DNA from: a virus
IMG/VR virus record: IMGVR_UViG_3300006802_000117
Location: 1-55,598 of that record
Length of the DNA: 55,598 bases
Direction: 5' to 3' (one strand)
Below the pieces are notes generated by a model. The model did not search any database, was not told the origin of the DNA, and worked only from the letters and a program-made list of their open reading frames with translations. The translations under genes and the position numbers were made by a program. Positions within the stretch are counted from its first letter, which is position 1. Each line of letters begins with the position of its first letter. This document shows positions 32,839 to 40,029 of this stretch, piece after piece.

Positions 32839-33594
32839 ATGAAGAAACTTCTAGCAACTGTATTGTTATTGCCAGCACTAGCATTAGCAAATCCAATTGA
32901 CGATAATTGTGCGCAGCATACAATTCATGGTGCTCCAGTTAGCAGCATTACTTCTGGTACTCAGTATATCTGTCACGGTAATTATGCGGTACACTATCGC
33001 TATGATACTAAAACGGCAGAGTACGTTGTTGAGCATTTAGACGACGCTGATATTAACGGCGACGCAAAACGCAGAAACAACTTTAGAGAAGATCCTCTGG
33101 TTGACGATGAAAAAGAAGCACAACTTGAAGATTATAAGGGTCATCCATATGATCGTGGGCATTTGTCACCAGCAGCTGATAATCGTGCTGACTCAGAGCA
33201 GATGAGCGAGAGTTTCTATTTGACTAATATGGTTCCGCAAGATCCTGGTCATAACAGAGGTATCTGGCGTATTCTAGAAATTGGAGTTCGTAATACTGCT
33301 GCCGCTGGTGGTGATATTTACGTTATTAGTGGAACAATCTACGACGAAGGATATAAAGTTATCGGTAACGACTTGGGTGTTCCAACTAGAATTTGGAAAG
33401 TAGTCTTTGATGCCAACACTGGTGAAAGCATTGCCTTCCTGTTTCCGAATGAAAAACTTAGCACTAAGGATATGCCTCTTTATGCTACCTCAGTAGATAT
33501 GGTAGAAAAAGAAACTGGTATTGACTTCTTCCCAAAAATGGGCGAGAATAAAGAAGACGTATTTGATCTTAACAACTGGCCAGAAATAAAATGA
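32839..33594 (+). CDS. Secreted DNA/RNA non-specific endonuclease (NUC1 family)
   Basis: The 251-residue protein starts at 32839 with a cleavable signal peptide (KKLLATVLLLPALALA, cut after about residue 18). The beta-beta-alpha-metal nuclease motif is YDRGHLSPAADN with catalytic H108, and the Mg-binding Asn is in HNRGIWRILE (N139, E147). Relatives are EndA, NucA and Serratia nuclease. The enzyme should act in the periplasm or outside. It could degrade released host DNA or incoming phage DNA. Its stop overlaps the next ATG by 4 bp. Confidence 0.9.
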   Translation: MKKLLATVLLLPALALANPIDDNCAQHTIHGAPVSSITSGTQYICHGNYAVHYRYDTKTAEYVVEHLDDADINGDAKRRNNFREDPLVDDEKEAQLEDYKGHPYDRGHLSPAADNRADSEQMSESFYLTNMVPQDPGHNRGIWRILEIGVRNTAAAGGDIYVISGTIYDEGYKVIGNDLGVPTRIWKVVFDANTGESIAFLFPNEKLSTKDMPLYATSVDMVEKETGIDFFPKMGENKEDVFDLNNWPEIK

Positions 33595-33845
33595 GCAACG
33601 TAGTAGACTTCGTTCAATATAAGAAATTTAAAGAAGAAACCTTGCGGCAAATCGAAGAAGAAGAAAACAATCGGAATCGATTTCGTAATATGAGTAACGC
33701 TGAGTTGTCAGGTTTATTAAAATTTCTTAATGAACTTGACGAAGGAAATAATTTAGAGTATAGTATTAATGTTGAGGATGGTCATCAATACTATGACTTT
33801 GACACTGCTACTTACACTTTAGACCTATCTACTGACGAAGACTAA
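33591..33845 (+). CDS. Small acidic protein, unknown
   Basis: The 84-residue, Glu/Asp-rich protein overlaps the nuclease stop by 4 bp and ends 1 nt before the methylase ATG. It has a helical N-half (QYKKFKEETLRQIEEEENNR) and an acidic C-half. Its coupling to a secreted nuclease tempts one to think of an immunity protein, but it has no signal peptide and nothing supports that directly. Confidence 0.5.
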   Translation: MSNVVDFVQYKKFKEETLRQIEEEENNRNRFRNMSNAELSGLLKFLNELDEGNNLEYSINVEDGHQYYDFDTATYTLDLSTDED

Positions 33846-33846
33846 A

Positions 33847-34683
33847 ATGAAACAATTAAAGACGCCCTTGAGATATCCTGGTGGTAAATCAAGGGCAACC
33901 AAGTTTTTATTTTCTAAACTTCCTGAAAAAATTCGTGCTTACCGTGAACCATTCTTAGGTGGTGGGTCAGTAGCGATTGAGTTCACTAAACGATTTCCAG
34001 ATTGCCCCGTTTGGGTTAATGATAAGTATGCTAATCTTTATCATTTCTGGTCTCAACTTCAGAAAAACGGTGAGGCGCTATATAGTGCTATCTTAAACTA
34101 CAAGTTGAAGGCAGAATCGTATGAAGACGTGGATGCAGCACATCGAGAACTTTTTCTCAAAAGTCGAGAGGAAATCAGTGGACCTCTTGATCCTTTTGGG
34201 ATTGCTGTTCGCTTTTTCATTATCAATAAGTGCAGTTTTTCTGGTCTTGGGGAATCTAGTGGATTTTCCGCAGCAGCAAGTAAACAAAACTTTTCCAAAA
34301 ACAATATATCGCGATTACCAAAATATTCAGAACTGATTCAGAATTGGTTGATCACTAATAATGATTACACAAAAATCTTAGAAGGTTGTGAACAAGACGA
34401 GTTTGTTTTCTGTGATCCACCATATGATATTAAATCAGCATTATATGGTAAGAATGGTAAGTATCATTTGTTTTTTGATCATTATGAGTTTTCTGTTGAC
34501 GCAACAAAATGCGCAGGTAATGTAATGATAACGTATAATTCAAATGAAGTACTTCGCGAAATTTATGAGGACTGGAATCAAATAGAATGGGACTTGACTT
34601 ACACTATGCATTCAGGTAAGATGTATCGTGAAGATGAGTCAAACAGAAAGGAATTGCTAATAACAAATTATGAAACTAAATGA
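33847..34683 (+). CDS. dam: Dam-type DNA N6-adenine methyltransferase
   Basis: The 278-residue D12-class methylase has the order expected of Dam: PLRYPGGKSR (7-16), the SAM-binding REPFLGGGSVAIEF (33-46), CSFSGLGESSGF, and the catalytic DPPYD (190-194). T4 Dam (259 residues) and E. coli Dam modify GATC. The phage would thereby protect its DNA from GATC-cutting enzymes, or mark packaging or replication. It follows the modification cassette and overlaps the next small gene. Confidence 0.92.
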   Translation: MKQLKTPLRYPGGKSRATKFLFSKLPEKIRAYREPFLGGGSVAIEFTKRFPDCPVWVNDKYANLYHFWSQLQKNGEALYSAILNYKLKAESYEDVDAAHRELFLKSREEISGPLDPFGIAVRFFIINKCSFSGLGESSGFSAAASKQNFSKNNISRLPKYSELIQNWLITNNDYTKILEGCEQDEFVFCDPPYDIKSALYGKNGKYHLFFDHYEFSVDATKCAGNVMITYNSNEVLREIYEDWNQIEWDLTYTMHSGKMYREDESNRKELLITNYETK

Positions 34684-34885
34684 AAATATGAAGTTTGCTT
34701 TTATTGATACTTTAGCAGCGACCCCAATTAACTTTACTTTAAATTTTATTTGTTTGAGCATAGCATTTTCTTTGCAAATGACAGCGATTGAAGCAGCACC
34801 GTTTTTGACTGCAGTTTTTTTCGTTTGTGCAATTATTAGAAAATATTATATTAGAGAGTTCATTGATAGGAGGAACTATGATTAA
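34670..34885 (+). CDS. Small phage membrane protein (DUF7220-like)
   Basis: The 71-residue protein overlaps the dam end by 14 bp. Two hydrophobic helices (about 18-36 and 42-57) are followed by RKYYIREFIDRR. Short proteins with an N-P-x-x-F helix and a Tyr-Arg-Arg tail are common in phages; the family name is tentative. The start at 34670 could also be 34688. Confidence 0.55.
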   Translation: MKLNENMKFAFIDTLAATPINFTLNFICLSIAFSLQMTAIEAAPFLTAVFFVCAIIRKYYIREFIDRRNYD

Positions 34886-34940
34886 GAAAGGCGAAACATT
34901 GCCTGATGTGGTATTTAAATTTGGCGCATACGAAAAATGA
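34878..34940 (+). CDS. 20-codon ORF resembling a peroxiredoxin N-terminus
   Basis: A strong AGGAGG site precedes ATG 34878. The peptide MIKKGETLPDVVFKFGAYEK looks like the first strand of peroxiredoxins. It overlaps both neighbours (8 bp upstream, 4 bp downstream). It may be a relic, or only a coupling ORF that hands ribosomes to the next gene. Confidence 0.35.
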   Translation: MIKKGETLPDVVFKFGAYEK

Positions 34941-35209
34941 AAATTAGAACTGAACACACTAACATTGCTGGTTTTACTAAGGCAGCGAAACAAGGCGTTG
35001 TAACTGTAGAGTTTACCAAGATTGATTCTGGTGAACTTCGAGTAATGCCCTGTACTCTAAATACAACGTTGTCAGATCATAATGTTCAGGAGATTCTTGA
35101 ACAAAAAGAAGACAATGAACATCTCGTTGTTTGGGCATTAGACAAAGAAGCGTGGAGATCATTCCGCGTTTCTACTCTAATTAAATGGTACGAAGGATAT
35201 CCGCAATGA
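34937..35209 (+). CDS. DUF2693-like small protein
   Basis: The 90-residue protein contains VVTVEFTKIDSGELRVMPCTLN and WALDKEAWRSFRVSTLIKW, the two blocks of a small beta-barrel family frequent in marine phages (DUF2693-like). The function is unknown. It is linked by ATGA overlaps to the 20-codon ORF upstream and the next gene. Confidence 0.65.
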   Translation: MKIRTEHTNIAGFTKAAKQGVVTVEFTKIDSGELRVMPCTLNTTLSDHNVQEILEQKEDNEHLVVWALDKEAWRSFRVSTLIKWYEGYPQ

Positions 35210-35388
35210 CAGGAGCATACTTAGAAAGTCCTATGCATGAAGTAGAAGAAGAACCTCCTTTTCAAACTGAACTTGATATGGGCGCGAAAATTGACAAACC
35301 TTATGATGGTCTATTTTACTGTTACATACGTAATGGTATGTTTCGATGGCCAGAATTTATTTCTTTTTACAAGAGGAAGAGATTATAA
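35206..35388 (+). CDS. Small protein of unknown function
   Basis: The 60-residue product (start at 35206 in an ATGA overlap) has an acidic N-half and a C-half rich in aromatic residues (YDGLFYCYIRNGMFRWPEFISFYKRKR). An earlier in-frame ATG at 35185 lies within the upstream gene. The overlap with the L33 gene (TAATG) suggests coupling. No family is recognised. Confidence 0.5.
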   Translation: MTGAYLESPMHEVEEEPPFQTELDMGAKIDKPYDGLFYCYIRNGMFRWPEFISFYKRKRL

Positions 35389-35576
35389 TGGCAAGAAAAG
35401 ATCTTGATGTTGTTTATATGATTCCCGAGGGACAAACTCGAGAGTCACATGATTATCATTATACGGTATACAAGAAAAAGAAATTTCCTGAGAAATTTCG
35501 TATGAGAAAGTATAATCCGATCAGTCGTAAGCACGAATGGTTCATCGAAGTTAAGAAACCGCCGCACTCAAAATAA
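35388..35576 (+). CDS. Ribosomal protein bL33-like
   Basis: The 62-residue basic protein matches bacterial L33 along its length: DYHYTVYKKKKFPEKFRMRK corresponds to the L33 HFYTTxKNKRxxPEKLELKK region, and YNPISRKHEWFIEVKK to the FDPVVRxHVxYKEAK end. It belongs to the zinc-free type, without Cys pairs. It should join the 50S subunit near the E site. Phage-encoded ribosomal proteins are known from marine viruses and may alter host translation. AAGAGGAAGAG precedes the start. The IscU gene follows in a TAATG overlap. Confidence 0.8.
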   Translation: MARKDLDVVYMIPEGQTRESHDYHYTVYKKKKFPEKFRMRKYNPISRKHEWFIEVKKPPHSK

Positions 35577-35995
35577 TGGCATACTCAGATCAAGTAATGG
35601 ACCACTATCAAAACCCACGTAATGTGGGTAAGATGGATGCTGACGACAGCGATGTCGGAACAGGCATGGTTGGCGCTCCATCTTGTGGTGATGTTATGAG
35701 GTTACAAATAAAAGTTGAAGGCGATGTAATCGTTGACGCCAAGTTTAAAACCTACGGTTGTGGTTCAGCGATTGCATCTTCTTCCCTTTTAACTGAATGG
35801 GTTAAGGGAAGAACACTAGACGAAGCAGAAAAAATTAAGAACACAGAAATAGCAGAAGAACTGGCATTACCGCCAGTAAAAATTCACTGTTCTGTTTTGG
35901 CAGAAGATGCTATCAAAGCAGCAATTAAAGATTTAAAAGAAAAGAAAAAGAAATATAATAGTTTCTCTTATGAAACTCGTGTTGAAAAATCTTAA
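35576..35995 (+). CDS. iscU: IscU-type iron-sulfur cluster scaffold
   Basis: The 139-residue protein has all IscU hallmarks: SDQVMDHYQNPRNVG at the start, C37 with D39 in APSCGDV, C62 in TYGCGSAIASSS, LPPVK (98-102) for chaperone HscA contact, and C105 in HCSVLAEDAI. It would assemble Fe-S clusters with host IscS. IscU homologues occur in marine T4-type phages. The tail (KKKKYNSFSYETRVEKS) is longer and more basic than usual. Its job is probably to sustain Fe-S proteins during infection. Confidence 0.93.
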   Translation: MAYSDQVMDHYQNPRNVGKMDADDSDVGTGMVGAPSCGDVMRLQIKVEGDVIVDAKFKTYGCGSAIASSSLLTEWVKGRTLDEAEKIKNTEIAEELALPPVKIHCSVLAEDAIKAAIKDLKEKKKKYNSFSYETRVEKS

Positions 35996-36030
35996 TCATA
36001 TAAGTAGTGTCAAACAACACGGTAAGTATC

Positions 36031-36159
36031 ATGGACACAGAAACATATGTTTCTAAACTGGCAATATTATTGAACCTTGAAAACTCTGAGAAAGAGAAAC
36101 TGAAGCAAAAAATTGAACAGCAACAAGCAGAATCTCCTACCACAGAACAACAAAGTTAA
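36031..36159 (+). CDS. Small coiled-coil peptide (42 aa)
   Basis: The ORF codes for a Glu/Gln/Lys-rich helical peptide (YVSKLAILLNLENSEKEKLKQKI). A GGTAAG stretch lies before the ATG, not a strong ribosome site. The position between IscU and the cupin and the clean frame support it modestly. The function is unknown. Confidence 0.4.
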   Translation: MDTETYVSKLAILLNLENSEKEKLKQKIEQQQAESPTTEQQS

Positions 36160-36191
36160 TATATAATTCTACACATCATTGAGGTTATATC

Positions 36192-36608
36192 ATGAAAGCA
36201 GGAAAAATATGGGGTCAGACAGAACTGGTCGAGCATACTCCTTCCTTTGAATTTCATCGAATTGAATTCAAAGCGAACACGTGTTGTTCCGAACACTACC
36301 ATAAAACAAAATGGAATGGTTTTTTCGTTGAGTCCGGTACTCTAATGATCAAAACCTGGTCAGATGAACCGAGCGATGAACGACCAAACCTTTGCGATCA
36401 AACCATTTTAAGATCAGGCGACTACTATAAAGTTCCTCCTGGTAAATGGCATCAGTTCGTTGGTGTTGATGATGGTGTTGCCTTCGAGTTGTATTGGGCA
36501 GAATTCAACGCTGACGACATAGTCCGTCGTACACAGGGAAAACGTTTAGAAGAGGTACAAACTGAACGAACCAATCACCCTATGACGGATTTGAATTATG
36601 AGGATTGA
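36192..36608 (+). CDS. Cupin-domain protein
   Basis: The 138-residue single-domain cupin has motif 1 [19 protein letters not shown] (two His and a Glu) and motif 2 [13 protein letters not shown], which together bind a metal in the barrel. The closest pattern is the C-terminal cupin of mannose-6-phosphate isomerase/GDP-mannose pyrophosphorylase, but the substrate cannot be assigned. GAGG precedes the ATG. It overlaps the GMP reductase start by 11 bp. Confidence 0.82.
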   Translation: MKAGKIWGQTELVEHTPSFEFHRIEFKANTCCSEHYHKTKWNGFFVESGTLMIKTWSDEPSDERPNLCDQTILRSGDYYKVPPGKWHQFVGVDDGVAFELYWAEFNADDIVRRTQGKRLEEVQTERTNHPMTDLNYED

Positions 36609-37653
36609 AACTGAAATTAAACTCGATTACAGTGACGTGCTCCTTAAACCAAAAAGGAGCACAATGGGTTCTAGGAAAGAAGTAGAACTCAAAAGAGAAT
36701 TTAATTTTAGAAATTATCTTCAAAGAAGAGAACCACACTATTCCGGCATTCCTATAATGGCTGCAAATATGGATGGTGTTGGTACTTTTGAAATGGCGAT
36801 TTCTCTCTCTAGGCACGATATGTTTACTTGTCTTAAAAAAGATTATACGCCAAAACAGATTTCAACTTTTTTTAATGATAATAATAACATCAGAGAAAAC
36901 GTTGCTTATACAATGGGGATCGTTGATGCTGATGTTGTTAAGTACAAAGAAACGTTGAAACTAACAGATAAAATCAAATACGTTTGTATTGATGTAGCAA
37001 ATGGTTATAGTGAAAGATTTATTGATTTTGTTGCGAAGTTCAGAGAAGAAAACCCAAGAGTCGTTATCATAGCAGGAAATGTTGTTACACCAGAAATTAC
37101 AGAGGAATTAATTCTACGTGGAGCTGATATTATCAAAGTCGGTATTGGTCCCGGTAGCGTGTGTACTACTCGTATTAAAACAGGCGTGGGATATCCACAA
37201 TTATCTGCAACCATTGAATGCGCAGATGCCGCTCATGGACTTGATGCACACATTATTGCTGATGGCGGGTGTGTATCTCCTGGCGACGTCGTAAAAGGAT
37301 TCGCTGGCGGCGCAGACTTTGTAATGCTCGGTGGTATGTTTGCTGGTTGTGATGAAGGCGGTGGCGTTGTTGAAAACGGTCTAGTCAAATTCTACGGGAT
37401 GAGTTCTAACGAAGCGCAAAAAAGTCACGGTGGTGTTAAAAACTATCGCGCGAGCGAGGGGAGAGTTGTAACTATTCCACACAAAGGAAAAGTTGAACAT
37501 GTAGTTGAGGATATTCTTGGTGGGTTAAGATCAACTTGTACTTACGTTGGCGCGAAAACTCTCAAATCGCTAAGTAAATGTGCTACCTTTATTCGCGTGA
37601 ATAATGGTAAACAATACAACACAACCTTTGAATCTCTAACGGTAGGCGATTAA
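36598..37653 (+). CDS. guaC: GMP reductase
   Basis: The 351-residue enzyme reduces GMP to IMP and ammonia with NADPH. It aligns closely by eye with E. coli GuaC (347 residues): [39 protein letters not shown]-type [15 protein letters not shown], the catalytic GPGSVCTTR with C189, and [19 protein letters not shown]. It has no CBS domains and has the GuaC-type ending [11 protein letters not shown]. In a phage it would shift purine pools from G towards A. Coupling to the cupin is by overlap. Confidence 0.92.
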   Translation: MRIETEIKLDYSDVLLKPKRSTMGSRKEVELKREFNFRNYLQRREPHYSGIPIMAANMDGVGTFEMAISLSRHDMFTCLKKDYTPKQISTFFNDNNNIRENVAYTMGIVDADVVKYKETLKLTDKIKYVCIDVANGYSERFIDFVAKFREENPRVVIIAGNVVTPEITEELILRGADIIKVGIGPGSVCTTRIKTGVGYPQLSATIECADAAHGLDAHIIADGGCVSPGDVVKGFAGGADFVMLGGMFAGCDEGGGVVENGLVKFYGMSSNEAQKSHGGVKNYRASEGRVVTIPHKGKVEHVVEDILGGLRSTCTYVGAKTLKSLSKCATFIRVNNGKQYNTTFESLTVGD

Positions 37654-37850
37654 TGAGCGAAACAATCTCAGCGATAACAGGCGTAACTCCTTCAGTCACA
37701 TCCTACACCTATACCCAACAGCAGGTATACGGCGCACCTGTTTTTGGTAAAGATAAAATTGTCGAAACTACTTACTCATACATCCTCTATGATAGGAATG
37801 GATACGTTCAAAAAGTCGCTAATACCAGCACTGTTTCATATTTCGTTTAA
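37653..37850 (+). CDS. Small Ser/Thr/Tyr-rich protein, unknown
   Basis: The 65-residue protein starts in a TAATG overlap with guaC. Its composition (many Thr, Tyr, Val) suggests an all-beta fold. No motif is recognised. Its stop codon lies within the promoter repeat that begins at 37849. Confidence 0.5.
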   Translation: MSETISAITGVTPSVTSYTYTQQQVYGAPVFGKDKIVETTYSYILYDRNGYVQKVANTSTVSYFV

Positions 37851-37896
37851 AATCAATAACTTACCGCTTTACTTTTTCGAGAGAAATGGGCATAAT
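37849..37896 (+). promoter_or_regulatory. Repeated early promoter cassette (copy 2)
   Basis: AAAATCAATAACTTACCGC, TTTACT (37868-37873), 17-nt spacer, CATAAT (37891-37896). The spacer differs from the other copies, but the upstream block and both hexamers agree. The leader contains AAGGA before the ATG at 37923. Confidence 0.82.
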
Positions 37897-37922
37897 ATGT
37901 TTTCTTAATAAGGAAACGTAAG

Positions 37923-38102
37923 ATGATTAAAGTTAAATTAGAAGACCGAATTAAACGCTTTTTAGAAAATTATAGCGACGCCCGCTATATACCACTACAC
38001 CCTGACGACTATAACCTTTTAAAAGCTGAAGGTCGCCTAAACAATTTTCCACTTCCCCTTTATAAACTAAAACCCTCCGGCGGCGGTAAAAAACCCGTTT
38101 AA
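37923..38102 (+). CDS. Small basic protein (59 aa), unknown
   Basis: The ORF follows a promoter cassette and an AAGGA site. It encodes a Lys/Arg-rich helix (KVKLEDRIKRFLENYSDARY) and a Pro/Gly-rich end (LYKLKPSGGGKKPV). Its stop is embedded in the next promoter cassette. The function is unknown; a small early host-takeover protein is a fair guess from its promoter. Confidence 0.55.
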   Translation: MIKVKLEDRIKRFLENYSDARYIPLHPDDYNLLKAEGRLNNFPLPLYKLKPSGGGKKPV

Positions 38103-38148
38103 AATCAATGGGTTAACGCTTTACTTTTTTATGGTTTTAGTTCATAAT
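38101..38148 (+). promoter_or_regulatory. Repeated early promoter cassette (copy 3)
   Basis: AAAATCAATGGGTTAACGC, TTTACT (38120-38125), 17-nt spacer, CATAAT (38143-38148). The spacer is identical to that of the copies at 43625, 43914 and 44405. The leader has AAGGA for the start at 38179. Confidence 0.85.
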
Positions 38149-38178
38149 TGTTTTATAAATTGAAGATAAGGAATGAAT

Positions 38179-38568
38179 ATGGGAACAAGAGCAACTTACG
38201 AGTTTCGCGACGAACTTCGCGGCAACCAAACTTTCTACATCCACTGGGATGGTTATCCCGAGGGTGCAGCGACGTACTTCCGCGAAATGCTTAGATCACC
38301 GAAAGGTGGGTCTCTCGCAGCGAGATTCTTCCGCGCTAATCCTACCGCTGAGTTTACTCAAGGTTGTGAGTCGCACGGTGATACTGATTACCACTACATG
38401 GTAGAACGAACAGATCTGCGTGGTCTGACAGTAACTGCTTATCTGATCAAGCGTAACTGGGAAACTGGTGATGCTGGTTACAATAACATCTGGCGTGGCA
38501 GCATCGAAGATTTCGTCGCTAAGTTTTGCGACGAAGATGAACTTTGCGACCAGTTGGAGATAGCGTAA
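38179..38568 (+). CDS. Conserved phage protein, unknown (129 aa)
   Basis: The start at 38179 has AAGGA at proper distance; the ATG at 38173 abuts it. MGTRATYEFRDE and IHWDGYPEGAATYFREML are conserved blocks of a small protein seen in many phages and some plasmids, of unknown function. It begins a four-gene run joined by one-base stop/start overlaps. Confidence 0.6.
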   Translation: MGTRATYEFRDELRGNQTFYIHWDGYPEGAATYFREMLRSPKGGSLAARFFRANPTAEFTQGCESHGDTDYHYMVERTDLRGLTVTAYLIKRNWETGDAGYNNIWRGSIEDFVAKFCDEDELCDQLEIA

Positions 38569-38798
38569 TGAAAACTTTCCCTATGCCAGCATCCGTTTAC
38601 GAAGCAACAGATCTTGAGTCTACCCTTAGAATACTTGATCAGTGTTCCGATATCATTCATGACTATCGCGAAGCAGGATGTCCTGGTTTTCCTGGTAGCA
38701 ACCCCTTCTATGATCGTCTGAGAGCGGTAGGTGTCACTCCTTTTGAAGCAGTAGACATCTTAGCAAGAACTTGGGATAACACTGAGGAGAATGTGTAA
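38568..38798 (+). CDS. Small acidic protein, unknown
   Basis: The 76-residue product starts in a TAATG overlap with the previous gene. It is helical and acidic, with DYREAGCPGFPGSNPFYDRL in the middle. No family is recognised. It belongs to the operon driven from 38101. Confidence 0.5.
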   Translation: MKTFPMPASVYEATDLESTLRILDQCSDIIHDYREAGCPGFPGSNPFYDRLRAVGVTPFEAVDILARTWDNTEENV

Positions 38799-39046
38799 TG
38801 AAAATTCCTGTAACAACCAATCGATCTGATTTGTCTCGTGAGTTGAAGAACATGTTGGACGCCAAGATGTCAAAGGTTCACGAACAGATGTTAGAGTATG
38901 AACGTGAAGGCGACACTGATATGGCGAACCGCATGGACTCATATGTCAATGCTCTCGAATATGCTTTTGCTTGTATCCTTGACCTTGACGAAGCGTACGA
39001 GAAAGCGTATACTATTAGTTACAAGATCCCAATGGAGGTGGCGTAA
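38798..39046 (+). CDS. Small helical protein, unknown
   Basis: The 82-residue product starts in a TAATG overlap. It is a charged, probably coiled-coil helix pair (SRELKNMLDAKMSKVHEQML and MANRMDSYVNALEYAFAC). The function is unknown. Confidence 0.5.
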   Translation: MKIPVTTNRSDLSRELKNMLDAKMSKVHEQMLEYEREGDTDMANRMDSYVNALEYAFACILDLDEAYEKAYTISYKIPMEVA

Positions 39047-39285
39047 TGGACGATTATGATGTTTTTGAAAGCATCCGCGAGGAAGTCGAGTCAATCGAAG
39101 AGCGCGATCTTGGTAAGATCGCTGATGTTGTCCTTGGCGACAACTGGATCTTTCGTAACAACGGTATTGAAGATACTATTGAACAAGTGACGAAAAAATT
39201 ATATAGTAGTTACTTTGACACCTGCGCATCTGACGAGTGGGGTCCCAGCAAGTACGCTCGCTGGTTTATTGGTTCAAATTGTTAG
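39046..39285 (+). CDS. Small acidic protein, unknown
   Basis: The 79-residue product starts in a TAATG overlap. Its first half is strongly acidic (DDYDVFESIREEVESIEERD). It could mimic DNA surface charge, as anti-restriction proteins do, but that is only a compositional impression. It resembles the 78-residue protein at 47014 in the spacing of W-F-x-x-N/NRG and helix pattern (DNWIFRNNGIEDTIEQ versus DLWFLKNRGRKDIIQK), so the two may be paralogues. Confidence 0.5.
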   Translation: MDDYDVFESIREEVESIEERDLGKIADVVLGDNWIFRNNGIEDTIEQVTKKLYSSYFDTCASDEWGPSKYARWFIGSNC

Positions 39286-39292
39286 GAATCGT

Positions 39293-39616
39293 ATGATTAT
39301 ACATACTACCTCTCGCTATGATTTCAATGGTCGTAAACGCAAACCTCGTAAGATAAAAGGAGAAGTCTGTGCCAAATATGTCCCACCGAAGTTCCAGGAG
39401 TACAAACCGAAATCGTCAATCTCAGCAGAAAGAGCGTCTGAGACAAATCGCTACCCATCGTGTGTGGCTTCTCCAGCAAAAGCGCGAGGAAATAGCAAGG
39501 AGTCTCCAAGATACACAGGAGACTACGTCATCGGAATCGCAACCCTCCACAAATCAAACGCAGTTCCTGTAACCAACAAGAAGTACGCGACTGAAATTTC
39601 GGAGATGATTTCATGA
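39293..39616 (+). CDS. Basic Ser/Lys-rich protein, unknown
   Basis: The 107-residue product starts at 39293 with AGGA upstream; earlier frames would overlap the previous gene. It contains RYDFNGRKRKPRKIKGEV and a low-complexity Ser/Ala/Lys middle, and looks disordered and nucleic-acid-binding. It overlaps the next gene by 4 bp. No family is recognised. Confidence 0.45.
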   Translation: MIIHTTSRYDFNGRKRKPRKIKGEVCAKYVPPKFQEYKPKSSISAERASETNRYPSCVASPAKARGNSKESPRYTGDYVIGIATLHKSNAVPVTNKKYATEISEMIS

Positions 39617-39777
39617 CAGATTACACTTCGAAGAAGTGGAACAGTCTCAACGATCTGAAACGAGCGATTGAGAACGATAAAAAAGAAACGGTAATTGACT
39701 TTAATGGTCATACCCTTTTGACTAAAAAATGGCAATACCAGTTGTATGATGGTATTTTGATTAGGAAGAAAAGATGA
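39613..39777 (+). CDS. Small protein (54 aa), unknown
   Basis: ATG 39613 lies in an ATGA overlap with the upstream stop and its own stop overlaps the next ATG. The peptide has a helix (KKWNSLNDLKRAIENDKKE) and a strand pair (VIDFNGHTLLTKKWQYQL). The chain of overlaps supports expression. The function is unknown. Confidence 0.5.
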   Translation: MTDYTSKKWNSLNDLKRAIENDKKETVIDFNGHTLLTKKWQYQLYDGILIRKKR

Positions 39778-39992
39778 CAGTTCGTTATAAACAAGAGATC
39801 ACTGACTGGACGAAAGCACCAGCAACCCCAAACCATATCTACATCACCGATGGGAAAACTCTCATCGGTGTCATTCCACAGTTTGGTCCTCAAAAAGGGA
39901 TCAAAAAAATGTTCTCAAAACCCTATCGTCAATGGAGTGCCTCGCGTCGAAAGTTTCGAGAATTATCTCCGAAGGAAATTGAATCTTTATAA
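39774..39992 (+). CDS. Small basic protein (72 aa), unknown
   Basis: It starts in an ATGA overlap. It contains PNHIYITDGKTLIGVIP, a short beta motif, then a Lys/Arg-rich C-terminal helix (KKMFSKPYRQWSASRRKFREL). The late promoter at 39988 overlaps its end, so this gene closes the early-type run. The function is unknown. Confidence 0.5.
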   Translation: MTVRYKQEITDWTKAPATPNHIYITDGKTLIGVIPQFGPQKGIKKMFSKPYRQWSASRRKFRELSPKEIESL

Positions 39993-39995
39993 ATA
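39988..39995 (+). promoter_or_regulatory. Late promoter TATAAATA for the envelope cassette
   Basis: A perfect TATAAATA lies 34 nt before the start at 40030, with a GAGG ribosome site in between. It suggests that the exported-protein genes at 40030-43616 are expressed late. Confidence 0.6.
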
Positions 39996-40029
39996 AGTTT
40001 CGATTAGATGATGTTACTGAGGTTATATT

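Noticed and set aside
33847-34683. The methylase as the source of 5mC for TET/JBP
   Set aside because: DPPY and the D12-class order identify an N6-adenine enzyme, not a C5-cytosine methylase.
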